Assembly (NCBI GenBank): GCA_000151295.1
Contig: GG745328.1
Coordinates: forward strand, 1,760,514 to 1,787,794
Source: Allomyces macrogynus ATCC 38327
Lineage: Eukaryota > Blastocladiomycota > Blastocladiomycetes > Blastocladiales > Blastocladiaceae
Direction: 5' to 3'
Length of the DNA stretch: 27,281 nucleotides
A model generated the notes under the pieces. The model saw nothing but the letters and a program-made list of their open reading frames with translations, was not told where the DNA came from and ran no database searches. This document shows positions 9,490-19,129 of this stretch, one piece after another. Each line of letters opens with the position of its first letter. Positions within the stretch are counted from its first letter, which is position 1. A program made the translations under genes and the position numbers.

Positions 9490-10788
9490 TCACACTGTCT
9501 TCCACAAAAACTCGGCCGCGACCGAATCAGCGTCTTGAGTGGGCGGCACGATCGTGCCAGACCCGGTGCGCCAGACCGACGTGTCCTTAGGTCCGTCCTT
9601 TGCGCCGGCGGGCACGGCGCGTGGTGGACCCTCGCGCTTGAGCCGAACAGCCTCGGCAGCTGCGCGCGACTGCTCCATGCGGTGCTGGAACAGCCGCTTC
9701 TGCCGCTCTTTTTCCTGGGCGGCCTTGACTGCCTTCTCTTCTTCGCGGCGGCGCTGGTTACGGCGCTGCAGCTTGGTCATGGTCGGTTCTATTCAGGAGC
9801 GGATGCGTGAGCACGCGGTCGCGGGAGGAGAGAAAATGGAGTCAACATAGAACGGACCTGCCGGCGGCTTGGGCGGCGGCCGCTTCCGGCGCGCCGGCGC
9901 CGACCCGACAATCGACAGCACGCGTAGACCCGCGGGCGACGACGACGATGACGCGCGCTGGTCGCCACCATTCTCGTCATCATCCTCGTCGCTGCCATCC
10001 TCGACCAAGTCGGGCGCCACGTCGCGCAGGCCCGAGAACGGAACGGGGCCTTTTGCCGGAATGACCTCGGGCGCGGCCGCGGCTGCGTTTCGCCCAGCAC
10101 GACGCTGCGGTGGGGTCGGCGCGACAGTTGTCGAAAACTTGCGCCAGAAATCGTCTTCGGTCCGCGGCGCTTTGCGCGTTGCGGCGCGTGGCCCGGAGTT
10201 CACGCTGATCCATGCGCCGTCGTCGCCATCGGCATTTTCGTCGTCTTGGTCAGACTCGGTGGAAGGCGCGGGGGAGGGGTCGCGCACGGGGGAGGGGTCG
10301 CGCGCCGGGATGCCCGCGCGAGGTGGACTCGCTGGCCGTGGCGGATTGCTGCCTTGCTTTGCACTCGTCGTGGATTCGGCAGACGTGGGCTTGGAGTTCT
10401 GCGCCTGAGCACCCTGCTTGCCGGCCTGCTTACCCTGCTTGCCCTTGCCAGCGGCCTGCTTCCCCTTGCCGGCTGGCATTGACGCGCTTGCAGCGGCATT
10501 CTTCGTCACCTCGGCATCGCGCGCGTCAGGAACCGTTAGCGTCTTGCGCGAGGCCTCGTCGTTGGCCGTTTCGCTTGACTGAGCCTTGTTCTTGCCCGCG
10601 CGTTTCTTGTTCTTGTTCTTGCCCGAACCCGCCGGCGCAAATTCGCCTGGAAGACTTGCAGCGCGCGGTGTCGTCGCGTCCTTTGATGTTGCGGCAGGAC
10701 CGGCGCCGTGCACGCGACCGAGCCAGTAGAGAGCGGCGCCAGTGAGGAGCAGCGGCGCGGCGACGCAGGCGAGGGTCGACACGTCCAT
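9490..10788 (-). CDS. N-terminally membrane-anchored Lys/Gln-rich protein, function unknown
   Basis: Two exons on the minus strand: 10788-9858 and 9788-9490 (409 aa). The 69-nt intron starts GTCCGT and ends ATAG. The phase-1 junction joins ...PKPPA to EPTMTKLQRRNQRR, so the small ORF with its own ATG at 9780 is the last exon and not a separate gene. Residues 7-24 are one hydrophobic segment (LACVAAPLLLTGAALYWL), a signal anchor. A long disordered region follows with KNKNKKRAGKNK, a GKGKQ/GKQ repeat tract, SPVRDPSP, and an acidic DQDDENADGDDGAW. The C-terminal ~95 residues form a highly charged helix, probably a coiled coil. The layout (one N-terminal TM, basic disordered middle, charged C-terminal helix) recalls uncharacterised fungal ER-membrane proteins, but I cannot name a family. 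Confidence 0.78.
10405..10480 (-). repeat. GKGKQ/GKQ coding repeat in the membrane-anchored protein
   Basis: The minus strand encodes the tandem degenerate units GKGKQ, AAGKGKQ, GKQ, AGKQ and GAQAQ, seen on the plus strand as repeated CTGCTT and CTTGCC blocks. The tract lies in the predicted disordered middle and is probably variable in length between strains. Confidence 0.6.
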
Positions 10789-11033
10789 GGTCGTGCGGGA
10801 ACAGAGACTCTGGGAGCAGCTGCAGCGAGTTGGGTGCGGTGGTCGTGGCGAGAAGGAGGGATAGCGCTGGCGTCGCTGATTTGGCGGCTGGGTGACGCGA
10901 CTTGAAGAGGTTGATCTGCGTCGATTCCAGCGTGGGTTTGCGTCACTCCACGTAACAACAGCCGATTGCAGTTTGCTGGTGTTGCTGGTGTTGATTGCAT
11001 TCCGTTTGCTCCCTCGATCGCATCCCCAGCACT
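10789..11033. promoter_or_regulatory. Divergent promoter between the membrane-anchored and AIM19-like genes
   Basis: These 245 bp separate two start codons on opposite strands. The only structure seen is a short GCTGGTGTT direct repeat at about 10974-10993. There is no clear TATA element. Confidence 0.4.
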
Positions 11034-11672
11034 ATGAGCAGCCAGGACCATCCGCTACAACAGAAGCAGCAGCGGCCGTCCGCGCCGGCGCCCTCGGCCG
11101 CGGCCGCGGCCGGCGAGATCCCGTTCATCAAGAATGTTCTTGACAAGTGGCGCGAGGCCGTGCCCGAGGAAATGAGCACCTGGAGTTTTCCAGCGGCGCT
11201 CACGACGGCCATGTGTACGGCTATCGCAAGGATTGGGTTCGAATTCGTGGCCAGGCGCTGATCATTTTGAACCGTCAACAGGTATCGCGTCGCTGCCCAA
11301 GTCGGCGACCAAAATGCCGGGCCTGCCGCCATACTTGCAGCTGGTCGGGTTCACGTCCATGTTTGCGCTCTCAACGTGGGCCGTGCACCAGTCGTCAGAA
11401 CAGGACAAGGTGAACGGGCCATCGACGGCAACGGGTGCGTGGACTTGCTCGCTCATTTTGCAACCAAGCCCAAAACTGACCTGTGCGCGGGCGATGTTTA
11501 TGTAGCCTGGTCAATCATGTACCTCGTCACCAATCTGCGGAGGGGACTCGTGAGCCGGCAGACGGTCCCGCTCGCGATCTTGGCCTCGACCTCGCTGCAG
11601 CTCGGCATCTACGGCATCACCGCGGCCGAGTCGTTCTACTATGGTGCCAAGGTGGACGAGGTCGACGCTTAG
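11034..11672 (+). CDS. aim19: AIM19-like mitochondrial membrane protein
   Basis: Three exons: 11034-11214, 11282-11434 and 11506-11672 (166 aa). The introns are 67 nt (GTACGG...CAACAG) and 71 nt (GTGCGT...TATGTAG), both phase 1. After a Gln/Pro/Ala-rich N-terminus come three likely membrane segments: YLQLVGFTSMFALSTWAV, WSIMYLVTNLRRGL, and PLAILASTSLQLGIYGI. The joined order of a hydrophobic helix, a short polar loop with NGPSTAT, then WS.MYL, then a PL.IL...LQ..IYG helix matches yeast Aim19, a small mitochondrial inner-membrane protein whose loss alters mitochondrial inheritance. Its biochemical role is not known. The assignment rests on remembered family pattern in a short protein, so it is moderate. 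The gene converges on SEC6 with only 93 bp between the stops. Confidence 0.7.
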
Positions 11673-11765
11673 CGTGGCTCTACGCTGGCCGAGTTTGTTG
11701 GTTTGTAGCCCCTGCGTGTGTCGTGCCAATGTCTATCTCTAGTCTGCGCCAAAATAATTTGCGTT

Positions 11766-14219
11766 CTATTTCCCTCCGCTCGCACTCGCCGCGGCCGCCA
11801 TGACACTGAAAATACTCTTTTGCGACTCGGGCGGTGAGTCCTCCTTGACCTTGGCGCGAATCGCGTCCATGGCCTCCTTGATCGCGGCCTTGTCGAGGTC
11901 GTCGCGCTTGGTCAACAAGTCCTCGATCACGGCGACCGGCACGTCATTGTAGGCCTTCCACAACGCATACCAGTCGAGGAAAATCATCTTCTTGCTCGAG
12001 CACGTGAGCGCAAACAGCTTGTCCATGATATCAAAATACTTTTCGATCCGCTTGGCCTTTTGCTCCTTGATCGCGACAAAAAACGCAATCGCCTGCTGTA
12101 GGTCCGACTGCATGATATCCCAGCACCGCGGCACGCGGAACTTGGCGGCCTTGGCGCGTAACGCGTCGATCCACGCGACGAGAAACCGCTCCATCGTGTC
12201 GGTCATGATCTTGTTGAACAAGTACTCTTGCAGGTGCTGCTTGTAGTCGGTGCAGTAGTCGGAGAGCGTCGCGACCACATCGTTCATGACCTCGCCCTCG
12301 TACCATGCCGGCGCCGTGAAGAGCAGCGCAAATGCCGACTTGATATCGGCAAACGCCGCATCGATCAAGACGGCGCACGCGGCCTTCGAGACTTTCATGA
12401 ACCCGTCCATGGCGCCGTTCAGCTCGTCGGCCAAGGTCGCGCGGAACGTGTAGTCCGCCTGCGCGTCGAGCCTCTTGATGATCAATTCCACAAACTCGGT
12501 GCATTTCAGCGAGTCGTTGGCTAGCGCCATCGTGTACTCGACAATCCCGCCTGGCACCTTGTTCGGGTCCTGCACGAATTTCGCGTACTCGGCATTGACG
12601 AGCTGCAAAAAGTGCGACTGGTAGACGAGCAAGACGCGCTTGCACTCGCGCACCACGTCGAGCAACAGCTGGCCGCGCGATGCTTCCATGACCACGTCAA
12701 TTTGCTGGTTCACCATGTTAAACAAGATCACGGCCGCCGACAGGCCATACATTTCCTGCGAGTCCATTTCAGGTTGCTGCGTGCGTTCCTTGAACTCGCG
12801 CGTTTCCGAGGCCAACAGATTCTTCATCCACTCGTCGAGCTTGGTGCGGACGAGTTTTAGGTAATCGTCGACGAGCACCTTTTCCTGTCCGTCGAGCAGT
12901 TGCGGCTCGAGCAGTTCCTGCGCAACGCCAAGCTTGTCGTTCATGTCCGTGTAGTACTCGCGGCACCACCGCATGATAAACAAGATCGTGCCCGTCTCCA
13001 TCTTGTCGAGAATCACTTTGTTGACGAGATCGTAAACGTGCCGGTGGTACTCGAGCACAAAGAACGGGAACAGCTTGTACTTTTTTGGGAACAGGTCGAC
13101 GAGCTGGTCGTAGACAAACGTCAGGTCGTGCACGACCATATCGTGCGCCTCGGCCAGTAGATCGGGCACTTCCTTATCAGGTGCATAGAGCTGGTCGAAC
13201 CGCGCCGAGATTGAATCGTGCAGCACGTCAAAGAACTTGGACCGGTAGGACTTGATCTCGCGGTGCCGCCGCACCGGTCGGCCGGCCGTGCCAACGCGCG
13301 AGGCTGCCGTGCCGGACGTCAACGACGCATGCGACCCAGACCGCGGCATCGATGCGGCCTCGTCGGCCGCGGCCATGGCCTCTTCGTCGGCCTTTTCCTC
13401 AAATTCGAGAATCTTGGCGAGTCGCACAACGACCGAGTTGCGCTTGGCCATGACCAAATCGAGCAGGTGTCGCGCCAGATCCCACAGGTACGCGTCGAAT
13501 CGGGCGCTGACGTCGTCAAGCCGCCGAAAATAGGCGCGCACCGTGTTGACCGTCTCGTCATTCGCGTCCTTGACCTGGATCAGCGTGTTGTCACGAAACT
13601 CTTCCAGGGAGAATAGGTCGTGATGCAAGTAGAGCAGGTCCGGTGCGGGACCCAGCAGGTCGCGGTGGTGCTCCTCGAGCGTCGTGCGCACGCGGTCGAC
13701 GCGGTCGGAGAGCTCTTGAAATTGCACGAGCGTGCGTTGCGTCTCAAGGAAGTTGCGGTGCGCCGTGGAGACCTACGTGATCGGACCATGACAAGCGTCA
13801 GCTCTGGGAGAGGAATTACGCGCGCCGCTTGCCAAACCATTTCCACAAAAACCAACCTTTTGCACGCGCGGGAAATTCGGGATCATGCGCATCGACTTGT
13901 CGCCATTCTGATAAATCGTCTCAAGCGTGGTGCGCGACGCATCGAGCTCGTTCTGCACCGTCTTCAAATTGTCGAGTCCTGTCTGGCAATCGTCGAGCTG
14001 GCCCTGCGTCGCCGCCTTGAGCTGCGCGTCCACGGCCGCCTTGTCGCCCGCCGTCTTTTTGCGCAGCGTATCGAGCTTGCTCGTCAGATCGTCGGGGTAC
14101 TTGAGCAACTGCGCGAGCTTGTCGAGCGCTTGTGCTGCTGCTTCATCCACGGTCGTTGGCCTCGTGATCCCGGGGGGCGGCGCCGACGCACCGGGCGCGG
14201 TCTTGCCGGGCGCTAGCAT
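11766..14219 (-). CDS. sec6: Exocyst complex subunit Sec6 (EXOC3)
   Basis: Two exons on the minus strand: 14219-13857 and 13772-11766 (789 aa, close to 805 in budding yeast). The 84-nt intron starts GTTGGT and ends CGTAG. Sec6 tethers secretory vesicles to the plasma membrane as part of the exocyst. The N-terminal coiled coil has the family order LAQLLKYPDDLTSKLDTLR, then KAAVDAQLKAATQGQLDDCQ, then FPRVQK joined across the intron to VSTAHRNFLETQ. The C-terminal helical bundles contain RWCREYYTDMNDKLG, YHRHVYDLVNKVI and CWDIMQSDLQQAI. The ATG at 14219 is the first true ATG; the frame continues upstream only through a GTG. An acidic/Ala insert with RTGRP-like basic residues lies near residues 235-275. 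Confidence 0.95.
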
Positions 14220-14498
14220 TGCGGCGATTGCAGGTGGTCGCGTCTGCAGCGCGTCGTGGTGGAGGCAGTTGTTGCGGAAGTCGAGGTTTGTCGTTGGATC
14301 GGTGGTTGTAACCACGCGTCTCTCGCGTGGACCACGCTGTCACTCACGGCACAGTGCCAACGGATGTCTGGCCATCTCAGTGTCGTTTGCACGCGAGCCG
14401 CCCGCGGCCACATCGCCGACAATGAATACACCGCGGAAAATTGAGGTATTGAAAAGACGGCACGCACACGCCTGCTCACCACCACCGCCCGCCGCCGG

Positions 14499-16182
14499 TT
14501 AGTGCGATCGTGCCATGTTGATGTAGCCCTGGTCCGGGTTGTCGTAGTCGTCCAGCAGAAACTCGGAGCGGCGCTCGGAAAACCAGCTAAACGTCGGGAC
14601 GAGTCCATCGTCTGGCTTCAGTCGCTGCTTCTCCACCAAGTAATGGCCGACGAGGCCGTGTCCTAAGAAAGGTACCGAATAAAGTCGATCAGCTGGTCGC
14701 GCACCGCAAACACGCCGTCCTGGTCCATCTTGGTTTGCGCAATCAGCGTCGGAAGTTGAACTGAAGGACATACGGCAGCGTCAGTTTTCCCCCGTCGAGT
14801 GCGTTAAGGCCGGTTTGACAGGAAAATGCAAACGGACCCATGAGTCGGAGCAGATGCTCGCCGCCGTACACCTCGGACATGGTCTTGTCGGGGTTCGCCG
14901 TGACCACATCCACGTACTGCTGCCGCTCAAAGCGGTAGAGGAGCAGTGCGCCGAGCGCGCGGTCAAAATAAGCCATGAGGCCGTCCGTCACTTCGGTGCA
15001 CAGGTCTTCGGCACGACTAGTTTCGCGCAAAAGCTGTCGAGTCAGCATTCGTCCGTGAGGAACAGGAGAAGAATGGAGGAGAAATGACGCACGTTCGCCG
15101 AGTCGCGCCCTGGAGCTTTTCGTCTCGGTAGCGGGACAGAATTGTCTTGACCGACGGCTTCCGTGGAAGCGGGACAAGCTGGTCAAGGATGCCGAAATGA
15201 AATTGTCATTTTCAATCGTGCCGAAGCTTGACCATAGCGCCTGTTGACGAACCTGCTGCTTCTTGGTCACGCGCTCAAAGTCCTCGACAAGGAAAACATT
15301 GATCATGTCGGGCAGCGGGATCGGGATTTCCGGCTCCGGCGCGGGCTCCGGCTAGAGATCGAGGCCCAACATCAGTGAGGAGAATAGGAACGACATGTTC
15401 GAATGCAGCGAGGAATGTGCACCGTTTGGTTTTCCTGGCGCCGCCGCTTGGTTGCCGACCGGTCCGTCTCGCTCCCTGCGCCTTGGCCGCCCTGGTTGGC
15501 GCTGTTGCGGCCACGCTTGGTTGGTCCGCCGCGAGCAGACCCGTCCTTGTCCTTGTCTCGCTTCGTCGAAGCACCGCGTGCCTTGCCCTGCTTCTCCTGC
15601 AGCTCGAACTGGAGCCGAATGTTCTCCTCGGTAACCGGCAACAGGCGGTCGGCTGTGACCCATTCGTCCCAGCTACAAGAAGCACCACCGCAAGAAAGCG
15701 AGAGTGAGACAGGAGCCAAACCTCGGTCGTCATGCTTGCAGGGCCTAGGACTAGCCAGCCGCCATCAACGGCCTCCTCACAACCCTCCCCCAACAGCGCC
15801 GAGCATGACGACTCCACCACGTCCGGCACGACGGCACGTACCGCGACGCCCACCGCTGATAGTGGATATAGTACGGCGCGGGCTTGTTGTCCTCGTCCTT
15901 GTGCGTGTCATCCTTGTCCTTGATCTACTCGCGTGTGAGAGAGAACGACGTCGTCAGCTCCGGTTGGGTGTGCTGCCAAGGTCGTGCGTGGCGACAGGAT
16001 GCTCGACCGGCACCACGGCCACTGTCGCTCGCCCGGCGCACAGCGTCCTGGGTGGAGACGGTCCATGACGCTGCGCGCTCGACCACGCTGCTGGAATCTG
16101 TCAATACCTTGGCCTCGTAAATCAAGGGCCCGTGGTAGCAAAGCACTTTCTGGCCGACTTCAAACGATAGCTCGTCGCTCAT
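14499..16182 (-). CDS. eaf3: Eaf3/MRG15 chromodomain-MRG protein
   Basis: Chromatin reader of H3K36 methylation, shared by NuA4 acetyltransferase and Rpd3S/Sin3 deacetylase. Eight exons on the minus strand: 16182-16108, 15924-15842, 15672-15423, 15351-15253, 15178-15093, 15016-14838, 14760-14676 and 14586-14499 (314 aa, all phases consistent). The chromodomain is spread over exons 1-3: VLCYHGPLIYEAK, YYIHYQRWASR, then WDEWVTADRLL with the aromatic cage residues. A basic Lys/Arg-rich linker follows. The MRG domain reads LVEDFERVTKKQQ, LVPLPRKPSVKTIL, YFDRALGALLLYRFERQQY, EHLLRLMVQLPTLIAQTKMD, then IDFIRWFSERRSEF. Two splice choices are uncertain: the first donor (GTATTG at 16107 gives YEAK-IKD; a later donor would keep the usual YEAKVL) and intron 5 (GTGCGT...ACTAG versus GTCATT...GACAG). 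The first two introns, 183 and 169 nt, are long for this locus. Confidence 0.92.
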
Positions 16183-16895
16183 TTCACCGCAGCTTGGTCG
16201 TCAAGATTTGCTGGTCCAACTTGTCAAAGGTCGCTTGTCGGCGGTGCAGTGGCAGGGAGCGAAGAGAGCGAGCTGGCGTTCGCCTCGTCGTCGGCCATCG
16301 CCGAGCAGCTTCCTTGCATCTTGTGCGTCGTTCGTGCTCGTCGACGCCGCACCATGCCAGCCTCCACCATGCCAACGACTTGCCAACTTCCCGCAACGAC
16401 CCGCCCATGACGGCGTCCGATTCTGTGCACCGTCGGCCGCCTTACCCACCCAATCGCGGCACACTTTCATCCTAGCAACCAACGTTCCAGCAAACACTAG
16501 GGTCCCAGCGCGCTGACAGCAACTCTTCACGACCGACGCACGAGCAACACCCCTCTCGTATCACCGTCCAAGACAGGGCATCCTTCCCGCTCGACTCGGC
16601 GCGCGACATGGTCGAGTTTGAACCAGAACCACCCACCGAGCAGGGTCATGAACTGGTGCACTCAACTGCTGCCGTTTCTCGTGGCTGATGTTCATGACCT
16701 GGAATGTAATAAATGCACCACCGTGCTGTTGGCACCTACCACGATTCGCATTTTGGTGGAGAGCGAGGAGACGACGCGCATGATTGTCCTGAGCGACCTA
16801 AATACGGCCGCGACTCCCACGAGCGCGACACCGAAACTGTCGCCCAGTACCAAACCTACGGTCTTTCAGCCAAGTTCTCCCTATTCTCGAGCAAC
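16183..16895. other. Divergent intergenic region, possible unrecognised 5' exon
   Basis: 713 bp lie between the Eaf3 start (-) and the chosen start of the membrane protein gene (+). An ATG at 16648 opens MNWCTQLLPFLVADV, a short hydrophobic run followed at 16705 by GTAATA. It could be a signal-peptide exon of the downstream gene, though I cannot identify a matching acceptor. The downstream gene's own frame is also open back to an ATG at 16713. Nothing else convincing is seen. Confidence 0.35.
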
Positions 16896-18776
16896 ATGGC
16901 ATTTTTCGATGTGCTGTCTCCATTCCGGAACCGGCGCAAGGACCGCGCCGACGACGGTATCGAAACGGCATGGTCGACATCGTGGTCCTCGTCGTGGTCA
17001 GCACCCATTCCTGCGCCGACAAGCAATCCGACGCCCGCTCCACCCTCAAAGAACGTGCCTGCCGTGACACTGCCGCCACCGGTGGATACGGTCCGCCCAG
17101 ACGCATCGGAAAAGCCCGCCAGTCCCACCGCGTCGCCGACGAGCGCGTTTAAACCGAGCGACACGGCGCGCGCCACAACGACGACGAGCTCATCGTCGCG
17201 TCCGCCGTCCACTGGTACGATTTTTTGCTGGTCATTATCATTCTCAAGCCTACGAAATTGATTGAGCGAGCAGTCTCCAGCTCCACCACGCCGATAACCT
17301 CATCCTCAACCTCAAAGTCTGCCAGTACCAGTTCGACCACCACCACGAACGCCTCCAGCTCCTCGACTTCGACGCCGACACCGACCCCTATCGTTCTGCC
17401 CCCCATCCATGATCCCACGCTTCCAGCGTGCTCGTCCAGCTCAGACTTTGCGTGCGCGGTGGACAAGGTGAAATGCTTCCAGCTCGGCGCAATGGAGCAG
17501 TTTAAGGGTGCGATGAATTGCCGTTTCGTCCGCACCCTCACGGCATCGTCTCACTGACGCGTTCATTTTCTCGTTCAGGACTGGCCCCATCCAAGGTCCT
17601 GCTCCCGGTCGACGTCTCGGGCTACTTCAAGGAGCGCACGCCGACGTTGGCCCCCATCGTGGATTCGGCGAGCCGCAACGTGGCCACGGTCGATATCACC
17701 AAATCCCTGTTCGTCGCTGGCCCTGCTTCGCTCGCCACCCACTGGGATCAGTACCATCTCGACGTCGTCAAGTGCAACACGACCAACCATCGCTGGTCCC
17801 TCACCGCCGTCATGCTCGACATGACGCAATACTACCGGGACCGCAACGATCCGTGCGCCCTCGCGACCACGGGCCTGACCGTGTGCCCGCAGTCCCTGAC
17901 CGAACGCGCGACCTCGCTACGCAGCGACTTTGGCAACGCCATGACGTGCCCGGACCGGTCCGACGCTGCACTGACCGCGCGTGACGCGTATTTGCAGCGG
18001 CTGCAAAACTTCACGGGCCCGTTCATTGACGCCGATGCCGAGTGCCGCGGTGCCGACACGCTGGGTCTTGATCCGGCCGCGTGGTGCGGGTACAGCTCAC
18101 CGTCGGTCGCGGCGCGCACGGCGTGCCCATTAGTCCAAGCGTCGCCAGACAAGACGGCGGCGGCAGGTTCGCTCGAGTCGACGAGCGTGGACGCGCAACG
18201 GGTCGCGACGATTGCTGGGTCGACGGTCGGCGTGGTTGGAATCGTGCTCGGGTCGGTGCTCGCTGTTCGGTTTTGGAAGGCGCGCTCCGCCAGCAAGAAG
18301 GCCACCAAGACCCGGTTCTTTATTCCTCCGCCGTCGCTCGCGCGGTTGGGCACCGGTCGGAATTTGGCGGCGCCGTCGATGCCGCCGCCCAGCAAGCCTC
18401 CGCTGCACGTCGTCGCGACCAACCCAATCGGTGCGATCCCAGCGGGCCACCCTCTGCCGCCCGTGCTCATTCGCAACGAGATGATCACGAGCCCCGTGCC
18501 GCCGTCGGCCGCCGTCGTCGTCGTACAAACCCATTTCGCTGTCGCCGCCTCCACTCGCCGCTCCACGAGCCGGCGACTTTATTTGTGTTGCCAAGTGCCG
18601 ACGACGGGCAGTTCTTTGATATTCCCGAGGCTGAGATGGCGTCGGTCCTGTCGGGATCGGCCGCGCAGCGGTCGGCCGTGCCCGCAAACGGGTCGGCCGT
18701 GAGCACGAGGAATGAGACGCCGCGGTCGCCGCCAAGAGCGCCGGGGTCGGGCACTTCGCGCCCGTGTGTTTTCTGA
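16896..18776 (+). CDS. Ser/Thr-rich single-pass membrane protein, function unknown
   Basis: Four exons: 16896-17214, 17274-17522, 17579-18522 and 18570-18776 (572 aa as built). The introns are 59, 56 and 47 nt. Residues ~30-160 are a Pro/Ser/Thr-rich stalk, typical of O-mannosylated fungal surface proteins. A Cys-rich domain of ~220 residues follows, with about a dozen Cys and N-glycosylation sites such as CNTTN and QNFTG. Then comes one membrane helix (about 398-420, ATIAGSTVGVVGIVLGSVLA), a basic stop-transfer sequence (RFWKARSASKKATK), and a Pro-rich cytoplasmic tail. This is a type I layout, perhaps a cell-wall sensor or adhesin, but no WSC or other named domain is seen. The built N-terminus (MAFFDVLSPFRNRRK) is not a signal peptide, so the first exon is probably incomplete. 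Intron 3 has a weak GAG acceptor and is the least certain junction. Confidence 0.6.
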
Positions 18777-19129
18777 TTTTGGTGCCGGTGCTGGATCATT
18801 GCTCTATCTTTGTTTCTTGTAACCCCAGACCAAAAGACGATCAGATTCAAATGAATTCAAATGCTGTTCTTCATTGCTGTTTGCTCTCGACAAACTGTCA
18901 CAAACTTGAGCAATTTCGATCTGAACACGTTGATGGCAGCAGTTAGCACGACAAGAGCCAAATGTGTAGCGCCTTGATCTGCTTTTCCATCATTTGCAAT
19001 ACCCCGACACCGTCCCCACCACGTCGTGACCACCAAGCCGGCACTTGGTGCAAATTGACGAGCACCAATCAGACGCAACTCGCCCCGCGACAAACCGCCA
19101 GAAACGAGGCAGCAACCGCGATTTTCGAC
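18777..19129 (+). promoter_or_regulatory. Intergenic region upstream of TFIIIA
   Basis: 353 bp between the stop of the membrane protein gene and the TFIIIA start, both on the plus strand. The left half is AT-rich (3' UTR of the first gene). An in-frame ATG at 18962 could extend TFIIIA by 56 residues (MCSALICFSIICNTPTPSPP...), but this segment lacks similarity and composition expected of the factor. There is no clear TATA element. Confidence 0.4.

Noticed and set aside
9490..9780. Separate 96-residue gene
   Set aside because: A 69-nt intron with good splice ends joins it in frame to the larger upstream ORF, so it is treated as the last exon of that gene.
12031..12645. 204-codon minus-strand frame inside SEC6
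   Set aside because: Shifted-frame shadow of the well-conserved Sec6 coding sequence.
14671..14771. Early stop or frameshift in the Eaf3/MRG15 MRG domain
   Set aside because: Reading through exon 7 gives IDFIRYLS and a stop, but an 89-nt intron (14675-14587) restores the frame and yields the expected IDFIRWFSERRSEF, so no pseudogene is needed.
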